Positions 54,655 to 63,977 are shown, counted from the stretch's first letter. The stretch is 64,000 bases of DNA from Dyadobacter sp. CY261 (GCF_021440085.1 NZ_JAKCPW010000001.1:1178001-1242000); one strand, 5' to 3'. Numbers and translations: made by a program. Notes: generated from the letters alone by a model not told the origin.

Positions 54655-55318
54655 TTTCCTGTCACTGCGATAGCCACAATAAACGCGTCGTAGGTTTCGT
54701 CGGTGAGATATGTAGGCACTCCGTTCTTCCAATAGGTAGCGATATCTTTGGCCCCCTCGTTGTCATAGCCTGAGCAGTAAACATCCGAACCCGAAACAGC
54801 GATTGCGCGGGCCTGAGAAATGTCCTTTCCGTCCGGAGGGCTTTCGCTTCACTATTTTTCCAATATCTGGCCGCAAACGTTTCGGAAATGGTTTCAAATC
54901 CAGCCAGGTATATATCCCCGCCGGAAACGGCCAGTTCCACTCCGTAGGAATCGCCGCTACCTTATCGAGCGGAAGTGGGGTGCCATTCTTCCACAACCTT
55001 GCACGGCTAGTCGATCCGGCGAACTCGCTACCGGATATATACACATCGTTGCCTACGACAGATATGGACGAAGCGGAAGATTTGTTTTTTCCATCAGTCA
55101 CTCGCTACGACCACGATTGCCGTCGCTCTCGCGCTCGTAGCTCCCTTTATCAAAGTTGTGGGCACACCATTTTTCCGGTACATGGCGACTTCTTTTGATC
55201 CATTAACTGATCGCCGGTGACATACACGCCCGGCGCCTTTGGAATTTTATCGTCTTCCTTTTTGCAACTTCCCAACGCGACGGAAATAATGACAGCTATA
55301 ATTCTTAAAAGGCGTCTC
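54655..55318 (-). pseudogene. Repeat lipoprotein gene broken by frameshifts
   Basis: The minus strand starts MRRLLRIIAVIISVALGSCK, a lipoprotein signal. The repeat unit (VYVTGD..., NGVPTTL, VVGNDVYISGSEFAGSTSR, LWKNGTPL, VSGGDIYLAGFE, SGSDVYCSGYDN, YWKNGVPTYL) is that of Bacteroidota propeller-like lipoproteins. Continuity requires several frame changes (for example after GDQ near 55220 and at a TGA near 55095), so it cannot be expressed as one protein. Confidence 0.75.
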
Positions 55319-55535
55319 ATTGAGAGATACTATCTGGTTAGCTGGATGACAGGGCGCAAAGTATTTCTAAAAGTAGATTATTTTAGTGTATTTGTAGTGA
55401 CAAACTATTACAACTGGGTTTGCGGAAGAATTTACGGCTCTGGACGGCATGTTTTTCCAGGATTGTGCAGCGGTGCTCCGGCGCTAAATAAGGGGCCGAA
55501 CTATTGATAAAACATGTATGAGGAGCTATGTCATT

Positions 55536-57893
55536 CTACTCCGCTTTAATCGATCGAACCGGGTCGAGCATGGCTGCTTTAACACTTTGAAAGCAAATGG
55601 TGAGTAATGCTGTGACCATCAGCACCAGACCTGCCAGCAAGAATGTCCACCACTGAATTTCCACTTTGTAGGCAAAATCCTTTAACCATTGATCCATGGT
55701 AAACCAGGAAACCGGCGACGCAATCGCGATGGCAATGGCGACCAGTTTTAGGAAATCCTTGGATAGCAGCGTCGTAATGTTCAAAACAGTGGCACCGAGC
55801 ACTTTTCGGATCCCTATTTCTTTGGTACGTTGCTCGGTGGTAAATGACGTCAATCCGAGCAATCCAAGGCATGATATAATCAGGGCAATTCCTGCAAAAA
55901 AGTTAAACAGCTGACCAGTTCGTTCTTCACTCCGATAGAGCGCATTGTAGTCAGTATCCAGAAAAGCGTATTCAAACGGATAAGCAGGCATATATCGCTT
56001 CCAAAGCTGCCGGGCTTTGTTTACAGCCGTCGGCGCAAGCTGCGCGGTTGTACGTACATGAACCCTGTAATGCTGTTGAGGGAGACTGTACATGACCAAA
56101 GGCATGATGGGCTCGCGAATAGAGGTAATATTGAAGTCCTTCACAATCCCGATGATGGTCCCTTCTGTACCGTTAAGCTTGAACCGCTTGCCGATCGGGT
56201 CTCTGATACCAGTCTGTTTAAGGGCGGTTTCGTTTAGAATAATGGAGGTTGAACCCGCTTTGGCACCTCTGAAATTCCTACCGGCGATCAGCCTGAGTTT
56301 AAAGTTGGGAATAAAATCCTGGTCTACATTGAGCTGTGCCATAATCAACGTTCTGTTCCTGGTTTTTCCATCCCAATCTGTGGATATGGTGCCGGTCAGG
56401 ACGTTGACAGGCGTGTCTGAAGAGGTGCTGACCCCCTCGATACTCGACTCGCCGATGAGTGCTTGCTTGATTTGCGGCGTAAAGGTTCGTCCATCGAATG
56501 TGAATGTGTGTTTCCGGTCAAAACCCGGATTACGGTCTTTGATAAATCGCATCTGACTGCCGATAACAAAGGTGCCCACAATGAGCATCGTAGCCAGCCC
56601 GAACTGAGCCACCACCAGCGATTCGCGCAGGGAGGCGCCGCTCACCTGGCTGGAACGCCCTTTTAAAGCCTGGGTCGGATTGAATCGCGAAATCAGGAAT
56701 GCAGGATAAATGCCTGCAAGAATAAAGCAGAATGTGAGTGTACCGAGCAGAATCTGCCATACCTGTGGATCGAAAAGTGAAAAACGGCCCGATTTGCCTG
56801 TAATGCCCGCATAAAATGGCAGGATGCCTTGCAGTAACCAGATTGACAAAATTAGTGAGAGGCATAATGTAAGTATGGATTCCACCAGCAGTTGTATGGC
56901 CAACTGCCGGGAGTCGGCGCCGACGACTTTGCGGATACCAATTTCTTTCGACCGCCTTGTGGCCCGCGCGGTGGTCAGATTCACATAATTAATGCAGCCA
57001 ATGCTGAGCAAAAGCAGGGCAACGACTCCCATTATCCTTACCTGCTTGTCGGCCGAATCACTGCCCTCGACGGCATGAAGGTGGATTTCGGAAAGGGGCT
57101 GTAAGCGGAACTCGGGCGGGTTGGCGACATCTTTGAGCATATTTGCTTGTATGGAAGTTAGCTTTTTCGCGACCGCCGAGGGATCAGCCCCGTTAGCCAG
57201 CTTCACATAAGTCCCAAACCCGTAATCATCCCAGTTTTCGTCAACCGGGCGGCCCCCTTTTCCTCGATCAAGAGTTTTCAAAATTGCCAGATTTACATAT
57301 ATATCATTTCTGAAAGAGGAATTATCGGGAGCATCTTCCAAAACTGCGGTTACCATGAAGGTGGCATTGCTTTCAACATGGATAATGGTTTTCCCGATGG
57401 CATCAGCCGTCCCGAAGTACTTGCGGGCCTGTTTTTCGGATAATACTACGGCATTAGGGAGCGGAAAAAGTGCCTTTTTGTTGCCGTGAACTACTTTGAA
57501 GCCGTTGAAGATTTCAATGAAATTTGGGTCCGCATATGCCAGATTATCCTTTTCCGTAAAGGTTTTGGCGCCGACCCGGAAAGTTGCCGATGGATAGTCG
57601 CCTATACGTACTGCACTTTCCACTTCAGGCACTTCCCTCAGCGCAGTCACGGCGACAGGCCCCGGGGTCGAGGTAGATGTATACTCGTCTTCACCTTTGC
57701 CGAAATGAGTATTAACCTGGTAGATCCTCCGGGCGTCGGCGTGGAAGCGATCAAAACTCAGTTCGTCCTGAATCCACCGGAACAAAAGCAGGCTAACGGC
57801 CAGTACGGCAGCCAGCCCTCCGATGTTCAATGCAGAATACCAGCCGCCCGAATGAACATTACGAACAGCAACTTTGAGGTAATTTCGGATCAT
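55536..57893 (-). CDS. FtsX-type ABC transporter permease (MacB-like)
   Basis: A 785-residue membrane protein of the Bacteroidota FtsX/MacB group: one N-terminal helix (ALNIGGLAAVLAVSLLLFRW), a MacB-type periplasmic domain, then an FtsX core with EIGIRKVVGAD, repeated later as EIGIRKVLGAT in the second half. Such doubled permeases usually export antibiotics, peptides or lipoproteins with a separate ATPase, which is not in this window. The gene stands alone and has a striking inverted repeat upstream (57974-58012). Confidence 0.88.
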   Translation of the reverse strand: MIRNYLKVAVRNVHSGGWYSALNIGGLAAVLAVSLLLFRWIQDELSFDRFHADARRIYQVNTHFGKGEDEYTSTSTPGPVAVTALREVPEVESAVRIGDYPSATFRVGAKTFTEKDNLAYADPNFIEIFNGFKVVHGNKKALFPLPNAVVLSEKQARKYFGTADAIGKTIIHVESNATFMVTAVLEDAPDNSSFRNDIYVNLAILKTLDRGKGGRPVDENWDDYGFGTYVKLANGADPSAVAKKLTSIQANMLKDVANPPEFRLQPLSEIHLHAVEGSDSADKQVRIMGVVALLLLSIGCINYVNLTTARATRRSKEIGIRKVVGADSRQLAIQLLVESILTLCLSLILSIWLLQGILPFYAGITGKSGRFSLFDPQVWQILLGTLTFCFILAGIYPAFLISRFNPTQALKGRSSQVSGASLRESLVVAQFGLATMLIVGTFVIGSQMRFIKDRNPGFDRKHTFTFDGRTFTPQIKQALIGESSIEGVSTSSDTPVNVLTGTISTDWDGKTRNRTLIMAQLNVDQDFIPNFKLRLIAGRNFRGAKAGSTSIILNETALKQTGIRDPIGKRFKLNGTEGTIIGIVKDFNITSIREPIMPLVMYSLPQQHYRVHVRTTAQLAPTAVNKARQLWKRYMPAYPFEYAFLDTDYNALYRSEERTGQLFNFFAGIALIISCLGLLGLTSFTTEQRTKEIGIRKVLGATVLNITTLLSKDFLKLVAIAIAIASPVSWFTMDQWLKDFAYKVEIQWWTFLLAGLVLMVTALLTICFQSVKAAMLDPVRSIKAE

Positions 57894-57973
57894 ATGCTAA
57901 GGAGATGAGGTATTTACTGAGCAATACCTTTTAAATGCTGGTTCTGTTGCAATTGCCGGAACTATCATAAAAT

Positions 57974-58012
57974 CTTGTCCTACGACAAGACAAATCTATG
58001 TCGTAGGACAAG
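57974..58012. promoter_or_regulatory. 14-bp inverted repeat, candidate operator
   Basis: CTTGTCCTACGACA (57974-57987) and TGTCGTAGGACAAG (57999-58012) are perfectly complementary with 11 bases between. Located 80 bases before the permease start and 150 before the rightward lipoprotein gene at 58164. No poly-T tract follows directly, so an operator is more likely than a terminator. The half-site TCCTAC-GACA is loosely like BlaI-type boxes, but that is a guess. Confidence 0.55.
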
Positions 58013-58163
58013 GCCTAAATTTATCATATGTCATTTCTTTGTATTACTAATATCAACCAAGTTGGGGCCTGAACATTACCGCTAAAAATGATAAAGATGG
58101 TGTGGTAAGGCAACTATCCTTTTAATGAAAGTCATCTAATTCAGAGAGCAATAAACAGTCACC

Positions 58164-58814
58164 ATGAAACATCTATTCCTCTTAGTCTGGCCTTTGTTGC
58201 TGCTATGTTCGGGATGCGATTTTACTGACCTGAGCATTTTCGAGCCAAAATGCAAGACCTACATACCACAGAAATATAAATTTGGTTATCAGCAGGCCGA
58301 AATCTGGACGACATCCCGGCAGATGAGCATTGGCGACACCGTATTCATTCGCGCGCACATCCCCGAAGTCATAATGGATTCGCTGAGCGGCCGCCTGGTG
58401 AATATTCGCGGGCGGCTGAGCCTCTTTTTCAGACTTTCGACGGCTTCTTACTTTACCAGCACTTCACCGTTTGCAATGGATACCACCATCGTACGAGTAT
58501 TTCAAACTTATTTTGATACTTTCGTCCGCACTGGAAAACAGACTGCCACTTACAGCTTCGACGCTGTGAATCAAGGCGGATTCTGGAACCTCGACATTGG
58601 TTTTGTTGCCAAGAAAAAAGGAGCATTCGATATTTATCCGGCGATCAACTTTTTGCAAACCGCAGAAGTGGTCCCCAAAGGCACTTGCATGCTCGGAGAT
58701 TCCGAGAAATACAACGCGATAATCCGTATCAAATCGAGGAACAACCGGATCAACGAAATTTATCCAATCCTTCCCCAGGGATTGGAAGAAAGCTTTGGGT
58801 TTATTGTAGAATGA
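58164..58814 (+). CDS. Predicted lipoprotein, unknown
   Basis: A 216-residue lipoprotein: MKHLFLLVWPLLLLCSGC gives the lipobox (CSGC, Cys 18). The rest is beta-rich (QQAEIWTTSRQMSIGDTVFI, GGFWNLDIGFVAKKKGAFDI). No known domain. Transcribed divergently from the permease across the inverted repeat. Confidence 0.65.
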   Translation: MKHLFLLVWPLLLLCSGCDFTDLSIFEPKCKTYIPQKYKFGYQQAEIWTTSRQMSIGDTVFIRAHIPEVIMDSLSGRLVNIRGRLSLFFRLSTASYFTSTSPFAMDTTIVRVFQTYFDTFVRTGKQTATYSFDAVNQGGFWNLDIGFVAKKKGAFDIYPAINFLQTAEVVPKGTCMLGDSEKYNAIIRIKSRNNRINEIYPILPQGLEESFGFIVE

Positions 58815-59090
58815 GCATTGATGCGTATCGAATTGAACGCCTTTGCATAGATTGATTGCTGCATTGCTAAACACGGGTTCATACCCGGAGTGAGCTCTTA
58901 CCCCAGCCGCATAGTCCCGCATTGGGCAGGGAATATCATTGTCGCTCCAGTATTAAAAGCAAGTGCCCATGGCCAGGCTCCAACTGCATGGATACTCTTT
59001 CGGAATTTCAACTTTGGTGATATTCCGACCGTTAATATCGAGCATCGGCATTCTGAATCTTAATTCAAGAAATTGTGACTTCTAGTTCAA

Positions 59091-59513
59091 ATGAAAGCAA
59101 AAAGACTATACTGGACTTTATTGATTATCATATGCCTTGCCTCTGAATCGACGTTGCATGGGTGCAAAAATGGTGGAATCTTTTCGAGGGAGACAACCAT
59201 TTTTGGAACTGTAACTGAAATTGCCGGTCATCCGGTTGACAGCGTGCAATTTGTCATCAGTGCATACAAGGACTTGGGAAATACCAAGGGTTTGTATCGT
59301 GTGACGTCAGACGCCGACGGTAATTATGAGGCCATTGTGGATGCTCCAAAGGGCTACACAGGAATTGGTATCACAGTTGCGGGTGTTGACAATCCTGCGT
59401 TTCACTTGGTATATCGAGGATATGATGTCTATAAAGAAGGGAAGAAGGTGAATTATTGTTGCACTGTTAAGGCTGGCGGGAAGACCAGATACGACTTTAA
59501 AGTCTATAAATAG
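59091..59513 (+). CDS. Small lipoprotein with carboxypeptidase-regulatory-like domain
   Basis: A 140-residue protein with a hydrophobic start (LYWTLLIIICLASES...) and a Cys at ~25 (LHGC). The body (TTIFGTVTEIAGHPVDSVQF, DGNYEAIVDAPKGY) is a CarboxypepD_reg/TTR-like beta-sandwich. Its C-terminal 55 residues have a degraded copy on the opposite strand at 2268-2436. Function unknown. Confidence 0.65.
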   Translation: MKAKRLYWTLLIIICLASESTLHGCKNGGIFSRETTIFGTVTEIAGHPVDSVQFVISAYKDLGNTKGLYRVTSDADGNYEAIVDAPKGYTGIGITVAGVDNPAFHLVYRGYDVYKEGKKVNYCCTVKAGGKTRYDFKVYK

Positions 59514-59693
59514 ATTATGGATCAAATGTTGTTTCGTATCCGCGCCACAGAAATGCCATAATGCATTTTAAGAGAAGGTAGCTCGCCAAGAACACCATGA
59601 GCTTTCCGGCAGTGTGAAAACCGTTCTTCCAACTGTAACGATTGCTTCAATTGATTTGACACTAAGCGCCTACGCTACGTCGACTACTTTCGG

Positions 59694-61007
59694 TTATCGA
59701 GCGGGGCCATCACTATCTTTTTCGCTCGTACACGGCATCATCGTCTTTATATAAAATATTCCGTCGAATACTATCGACCATCTAGCTTCCAAGGTATAGT
59801 GGCCCAACGCATTTAGTTTAAAAAAATCGTTACCGGGTTTCATCGGTTGGAGGTCAACAAACCCAAAATCTACGTCATCGGGAATCCAGTTTTCAAAGCT
59901 TTTTCGTCCTTTCCTCGTGTAGAAATATCGGGAAACCGTGTTCGAATTGCCGGCGCGCGACGTTCCTGATTTTGAAGTGAAGCCCATCACATAGATGTCG
60001 CTCCTGCGTTTGGTCATTTTTGCAAATTGCCCACCCAGTTTGGGAGTGTCATAACGCTTATTTTTAAAAGAGCCTAATTCGGGTGTCATGATATGGCTGT
60101 TTGCAGCCCAAACAATGATTTTCTCATTGGGGTATTTTTTTTCGATCAACCATTTTAGGTTTTCTGCCATCGTTCTGTCGCGGGTGTTCAATGTGTCGGT
60201 AAATAGCTGGTTATATGACCGTATTTCCTTTGAAAAACTCAGGTAGTTTTTCAAAATCCTGTGCGCCAGGGATGTGCTGTCTCTTAATTGCGAGCAAATA
60301 ATCTGGGCAGAATTTTCGAATTTGGTCAGATTTTCATGGTTCGAATTTTTTGACAGGCTATCCAGATAACTCCTGTGTTTATAATTCAGGCTCCAAAGCG
60401 TATCCAAAAAAGGGACGAAGAAATTAGCATACTCGTCCGAGTGTGCATATGAAGAATTGTCTGCTTTTAGAAGTTTTGTAAGCTGGAATTTCATGTTTTC
60501 TGCCGTGAATATGCCGTGAAACTGATCATCGATGCCGGCGACGATCAACGGATTATTGCCCTGCGCCTGTTGCGGAATGTATTGATACAGCAAGTCATCG
60601 CACTCGCTGCATCGCGACCATACAGGATACAGGTTTTCCTTTAAAAGCTTCGTTATATTCTCTTTGGTTTTGGGAATCTGATCCCATCCCGCTGTGAGCC
60701 CGAAGAAATCACTCTCAAATGCCAGAACATTAAATCCCTTCTTTTCATGCAGGTACTTTACAAGATTTGATTTAACCTGAAACGCAGTCGCATCGCCATG
60801 TGATTGCTCACCCAACATGACTACACGAGCGTCGCCGATTGCCTGACCGATCGCATCATAATTTTGTTTGGCCCCTCCCTGCATAGCTACAAAATGGTCC
60901 CGGACATACGTTTGGGTAGCTTTTTGACAATAGCCTGTTTTTCCTAGAGAAACAGATAGCACCATTGAAATAATTAAAGAAAATCTTTCTGTTTTTTTGT
61001 AGAGCAT
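59694..61007 (-). CDS. Erythromycin esterase family protein
   Basis: A 437-residue exported protein (start [10 protein letters not shown]; a start 14 codons upstream is possible). Motifs of the family (PF05139) are present: [12 protein letters not shown] with the catalytic His, [11 protein letters not shown] with Glu, [13 protein letters not shown] and [12 protein letters not shown]. Family members hydrolyse esters, some inactivating 14-ring macrolides, but many chromosomal Bacteroidota members have unknown substrates. The signal segment ([19 protein letters not shown]) places it in the periplasm. Resistance cannot be inferred from sequence alone. Confidence 0.82.
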   Translation of the reverse strand: MLYKKTERFSLIISMVLSVSLGKTGYCQKATQTYVRDHFVAMQGGAKQNYDAIGQAIGDARVVMLGEQSHGDATAFQVKSNLVKYLHEKKGFNVLAFESDFFGLTAGWDQIPKTKENITKLLKENLYPVWSRCSECDDLLYQYIPQQAQGNNPLIVAGIDDQFHGIFTAENMKFQLTKLLKADNSSYAHSDEYANFFVPFLDTLWSLNYKHRSYLDSLSKNSNHENLTKFENSAQIICSQLRDSTSLAHRILKNYLSFSKEIRSYNQLFTDTLNTRDRTMAENLKWLIEKKYPNEKIIVWAANSHIMTPELGSFKNKRYDTPKLGGQFAKMTKRRSDIYVMGFTSKSGTSRAGNSNTVSRYFYTRKGRKSFENWIPDDVDFGFVDLQPMKPGNDFFKLNALGHYTLEARWSIVFDGIFYIKTMMPCTSEKDSDGPAR

Positions 61008-61049
61008 ATATGGCAACCGACAATTGTTTCTAAATTGGACAAAATGCAA

Positions 61050-61508
61050 ACGTTTTTGCTGTTAATCCGTGCTTTGGAAGGAATTCGACTGTGAATTAGC
61101 TCGAAAATAACAACTGCTGTCAGTAGTTTCGCAAATTCAAATAAGCAATTTTGAGATGAAATACGTCAAACTATGGATAGAGATCTTTTAATCAAGCGAA
61201 CTATTAACAATGACTGATTAATCAGTTGTGATTGAATATTTTCTTCATTATCATAATTACAAAAGGTAAATCTAAGTTTTCAAAACATATCTAGGTCCAT
61301 CTGCCGAAGAGCTCACTCTTGCCACACGACAAGAATTTTCTTCCAAATATCTTCCGAATCAAAATGCCTCGGAAAAGCGATATCTTTTTGAAATGGGATA
61401 AGAAAGTGGCCAGGAAAATTCTAGAAAATAGGATTTGATACTTTTTACTATCCGCCCGGCCGCCTTGAATGGTATGTTGACGACCGGGTCAGATAGCTTT
61501 ATTGGCAC
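61050..61508. other. Gene-free stretch
   Basis: Nothing coding is visible between the esterase gene and the integrase; the sequence is AT-rich. Downstream flank of the integrase gene. Confidence 0.4.
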
Positions 61509-62819
61509 CTAGGAAGCCTGCCGAAGCTTGCCGGTTTTAGTAAACAATCTATCCCTTACTAGCCCCACACTCTCGCTAATACGTGATTTTCTCACCCTAC
61601 AATAGCGCATCGTAGTTCTGATGTTCCTATGGCCGAGCATTTTGCTGACATCTTCCAAGGGAACACCATTATTTAGCATCATATCAGCAAAGAAATGTCT
61701 GGCGTCGTGAGTGTCCAGTCTTCTGATACTTCCTGTGATGTCACGAATATCGCACAGGTCTGCCAGCTCCTTCAAATACGTATTGTACCTGAAATTGCTG
61801 TTAACTGGGATCAGTTTATCATGGGCTACGCAGTACGGATGGTTCTTATACTTTTCAATCAATTCTTCTACAATCGGCAGTATGGGCACCATTTCGCCGA
61901 CCTGTGTTTTCCCTCGTTTCCGGACAAGCCACTTTTCTCTCTTCGGACCGACAAGCGTAATGCTGTCCCTGGTCAGTCCATATATGTCCTGGTAGGCAAA
62001 GCCAGTAAAACATTGAAAAATAAAGGCGTCGCGTACCTCAGACAGCCTTTCAACATGCAACTTCTTTCGATGAATTCTTTCCACCTGTTCAAACTCTAAC
62101 GGAATCACTTCAACATCGCCACCAGAGCACTTGAAGCCTTCCATCGGGTTCCGCGTTATGAAATCCTTTTTGACGCCGATTTTTACAATTTGTCTTGTCC
62201 ACTTGACATCCTTGCGGGCAGATACCTCCGCGAGCGGTTTGGGCTTGTGAAGCGTTAGATATTCGTAAAGTTCTTCCGCAAACAGGCCGGATAGCTCTGA
62301 AAAATATAGATCAGATGCCTTGTATTGAAACTTAATGAAAGCGGTAACATGTCTTTTAAGTTTTCGCCAGTGCCGCAGTGTATTGTCAGAACGCATCCCG
62401 CGCTGGACCATCAATTCGAATTTTTCGATGTGCTCGTCGAATGCTTGAAGCAGGGTCTGCTGCTTCTTCAACCCTTGCTTGGGGGCATCGCCTTTGTCTT
62501 CCACCGGTTTTCCTTTGAAGACGTTTTTAAGCATCGTAGGCGTGATGCATTCAAACTGCGATTGCAGTACCATGAACTGGGAGGTGAGCGAGGTGCGCGC
62601 CTGATCGATAGCAATGTTGATCAGTTTTGCCTCCATTCCTGAGGCGGTTACTTTTTTGGTTTGGTTACACCAGTCATCAGGGTGGACCTTTTTACCGAGG
62701 GAGATTTCATCATCGAGACCATCGATGGTAATCCGGACATAAATCGGCGCTTTGCCGTCTTTGGTTGCTTTGGCTTTGAATAGCCAGAAGAGGATCGAAA
62801 GTTTCTGATTGCTTTTCAT
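61509..62819 (-). CDS. Tyrosine recombinase (phage integrase SAM-like)
   Basis: A 436-residue integrase of the Bacteroidota mobile-element type, with an N-terminal arm-binding domain (~1-100: LFWLFKAKATKDGKAPIYVR), a SAM-like core-binding domain and a catalytic domain. Box II is THDARHFFADMM and LGHRNIRTTMRYCRV carries the catalytic Tyr. Box I reads CFTGFAYQDI, lacking the usual Arg, a known variation of this group (as in IntDOT). It lies ~250 bases from the tRNA-Lys with paired arm repeats between, so that tRNA is its likely target. Confidence 0.9.
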   Translation of the reverse strand: MKSNQKLSILFWLFKAKATKDGKAPIYVRITIDGLDDEISLGKKVHPDDWCNQTKKVTASGMEAKLINIAIDQARTSLTSQFMVLQSQFECITPTMLKNVFKGKPVEDKGDAPKQGLKKQQTLLQAFDEHIEKFELMVQRGMRSDNTLRHWRKLKRHVTAFIKFQYKASDLYFSELSGLFAEELYEYLTLHKPKPLAEVSARKDVKWTRQIVKIGVKKDFITRNPMEGFKCSGGDVEVIPLEFEQVERIHRKKLHVERLSEVRDAFIFQCFTGFAYQDIYGLTRDSITLVGPKREKWLVRKRGKTQVGEMVPILPIVEELIEKYKNHPYCVAHDKLIPVNSNFRYNTYLKELADLCDIRDITGSIRRLDTHDARHFFADMMLNNGVPLEDVSKMLGHRNIRTTMRYCRVRKSRISESVGLVRDRLFTKTGKLRQAS

Positions 62820-62921
62820 CCTTCACATTTTTAAGTGATCTAATGTTGCCTGCGGGAACTTCCCGCAGGCGACGCATCGATTTCCTCAAAACCACATCAC
62901 ACAAGCTATTTTCGGAAATTC

Positions 62922-63084
62922 GGTTACCTAATTTAGAAAATCAGATAGGTAACCGAAACGGTAACCGAATCGGATAGGTTACTTTGATCAGGAATGATTC
63001 ACAAATTTTGGAACAAGCTGATTTTCAGAACATTTTAAAACAAAAAAGCGCCCTTTGAGGCGCTTTCAGTGATCCCGCTGGGAT
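62922..63084 (+). other. att-like composite site 4 at tRNA-Lys
   Basis: GGTTACC (62922-62928), GGTAACC (62948-62954 and 62960-62966) and GGTTAC (62977-62982) cluster ahead of the tRNA terminator hairpin and the 3' end of tRNA-Lys (core ATCCCGCTGGGAT at 63072-63084). Same design as the three left-hand sites. Probable arm and core binding sites of the adjacent integrase. Confidence 0.65.
63042..63064 (-). terminator. Terminator of the tRNA-Lys gene
   Basis: AGCGCC (63047-63052) pairs with GGCGCT (63059-63064); on the minus strand the hairpin is followed by a T-tract (63042-63047), 6 bases after the tRNA 3' end. Confidence 0.75.
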
Positions 63085-63142
63085 TCGAACCCAGGACCCA
63101 TACATTAAAAGTGTATTGCTCTACCAGCTGAGCTACGGAATC
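63070..63142 (-). tRNA. tRNA-Lys (anticodon UUU)
   Basis: A 73-base cloverleaf on the minus strand: acceptor GATTCCG pairs with CGGGATC (one G-T pair), D arm GCTCAGCTGGTAGAGC, anticodon arm ATACA-CTTTTAA-TGTAT with TTT at positions 34-36, T arm CTGGG-TTCGAAT-CCCAG, discriminator A. CCA is not encoded. The gene appears intact and is the insertion target of the element on its 3' side. Confidence 0.95.
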
Positions 63143-63632
63143 GTTTGGCAACTTAGGTGTGTTCAAAAAACTTCTCCGTCCACTTTATTCGTTGCGCTTC
63201 ATAAAAAGTTAACAATCGAAGTCGTTTCGGGCGATTTGTCTTTTCCGTGTCGCCGTATCATGGTGCAAAAGTACAATTGCGATTTTATGAAACAAATTTT
63301 GAGAGCACTATTTTTTGAGCAGAAATGCACGAATTTCCGCAATGGGCTGGGATTTAGAAATTTAAACGCCTAAAAAAATTTAAATTTTCGTGATTTCATA
63401 CAGCGATAATATAGCGGTGAACGTATGCCGTAACTTTCTAAGGATGAGGGACAGCTCGGGATGTGTGCTTTTTGTTACTTAGCTCTCATCTCCGGCGGAT
63501 ACTTGTCCCGGATATCAGATGTTTTCTGCCAGCTATGGTTCTATTACAGCCACATTTGAAGCAATGGTCACGGCCTCGCGTGGATATGCCGATTTTTAGA
63601 TAATCATTCACCCAAAATTCACCACCAGGCAT
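63143..63632. other. Gene-free stretch upstream of tRNA-Lys
   Basis: Besides the promoter candidate no gene is supported; short frames here lack features. Confidence 0.4.
63266..63297 (-). promoter_or_regulatory. Candidate promoter of tRNA-Lys
   Basis: On the minus strand TACTTTTG (63266-63273) fits the Bacteroidota -7 box TAnnTTTG and TTTGTTT lies ~18 bases upstream as -33 element. A leader of ~115 bases to the tRNA is rather long. Confidence 0.5.
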
Positions 63633-63776
63633 ATGGAAACGGGCGGTAATCCGGCGAAAAAGGAGGATCGGCGACGGGCAAAAGGGAGGGTCAGAAAGTT
63701 TTTTGACCGGCAATTCGACTGGATTGCCCTATTGCTGATCACGCTTATTATCCTGTTGAGCCTGGTGTATTTCTGA
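63633..63776 (+). CDS. Very small membrane protein, 47 residues
   Basis: Starts METGGNPAKKEDRRRA, a basic N terminus, and ends with one membrane helix (WIALLLITLIILLSLVYF). A good positive-inside single-span peptide. Second small gene follows 21 bases later. Function unknown. Confidence 0.45.
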   Translation: METGGNPAKKEDRRRAKGRVRKFFDRQFDWIALLLITLIILLSLVYF

Positions 63777-63797
63777 CCGGCGGTTGCATCTATTTCT

Positions 63798-63977
63798 ATG
63801 AAAACTATTTTAGGCTATCTTACTTTCGCGATCCTGTTCGCACTTTGTTATGTCGAAAGAAACCAGGCAGACGAGGCGAAAAACCAGGCCCGCAGGCACA
63901 CGGCGAAACGCGGAGGTGTCGGACGCGGACCCGGGTGGGTTAGCCAAAGTAAGACAGCGGCGCGGCTGAGACAGTAA
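63798..63977 (+). CDS. Very small basic protein, 59 residues
   Basis: Starts MKTILGYLTFAILFALCYVE, a short membrane or signal segment, followed by a highly basic Arg/Gly-rich tail (RRHTAKRGGVGRGPGW). It follows the 47-residue gene closely and may be co-transcribed with it. Function unknown. Confidence 0.4.
   Translation: MKTILGYLTFAILFALCYVERNQADEAKNQARRHTAKRGGVGRGPGWVSQSKTAARLRQ

Larger units (their letters stand above)
13793..63084. mobile_element. Putative integrative mobilizable element at tRNA-Lys
   Basis: Bounded by matching att-like sites at 13.8 and 63.07 kb, with a tyrosine recombinase at the tRNA end, and a relaxase, MobC, ParA-like ATPase, ArdA and an excisionase-like protein inside. 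There are no visible coupling or type IV secretion genes, so transfer would depend on a helper. The left third is defence cargo, the right third envelope genes. The boundaries are inferred from repeats, and the right-hand envelope genes could be older chromosome. Confidence 0.5.

Noticed and set aside
59694..61007. Calling the erythromycin esterase family gene a macrolide resistance gene
   Set aside because: Family motifs alone do not show macrolide specificity; many members have unrelated functions.
63116..63373. Plus-strand frame of 85 codons across the tRNA
   Set aside because: It overlaps the tRNA-Lys gene antisense and its promoter.
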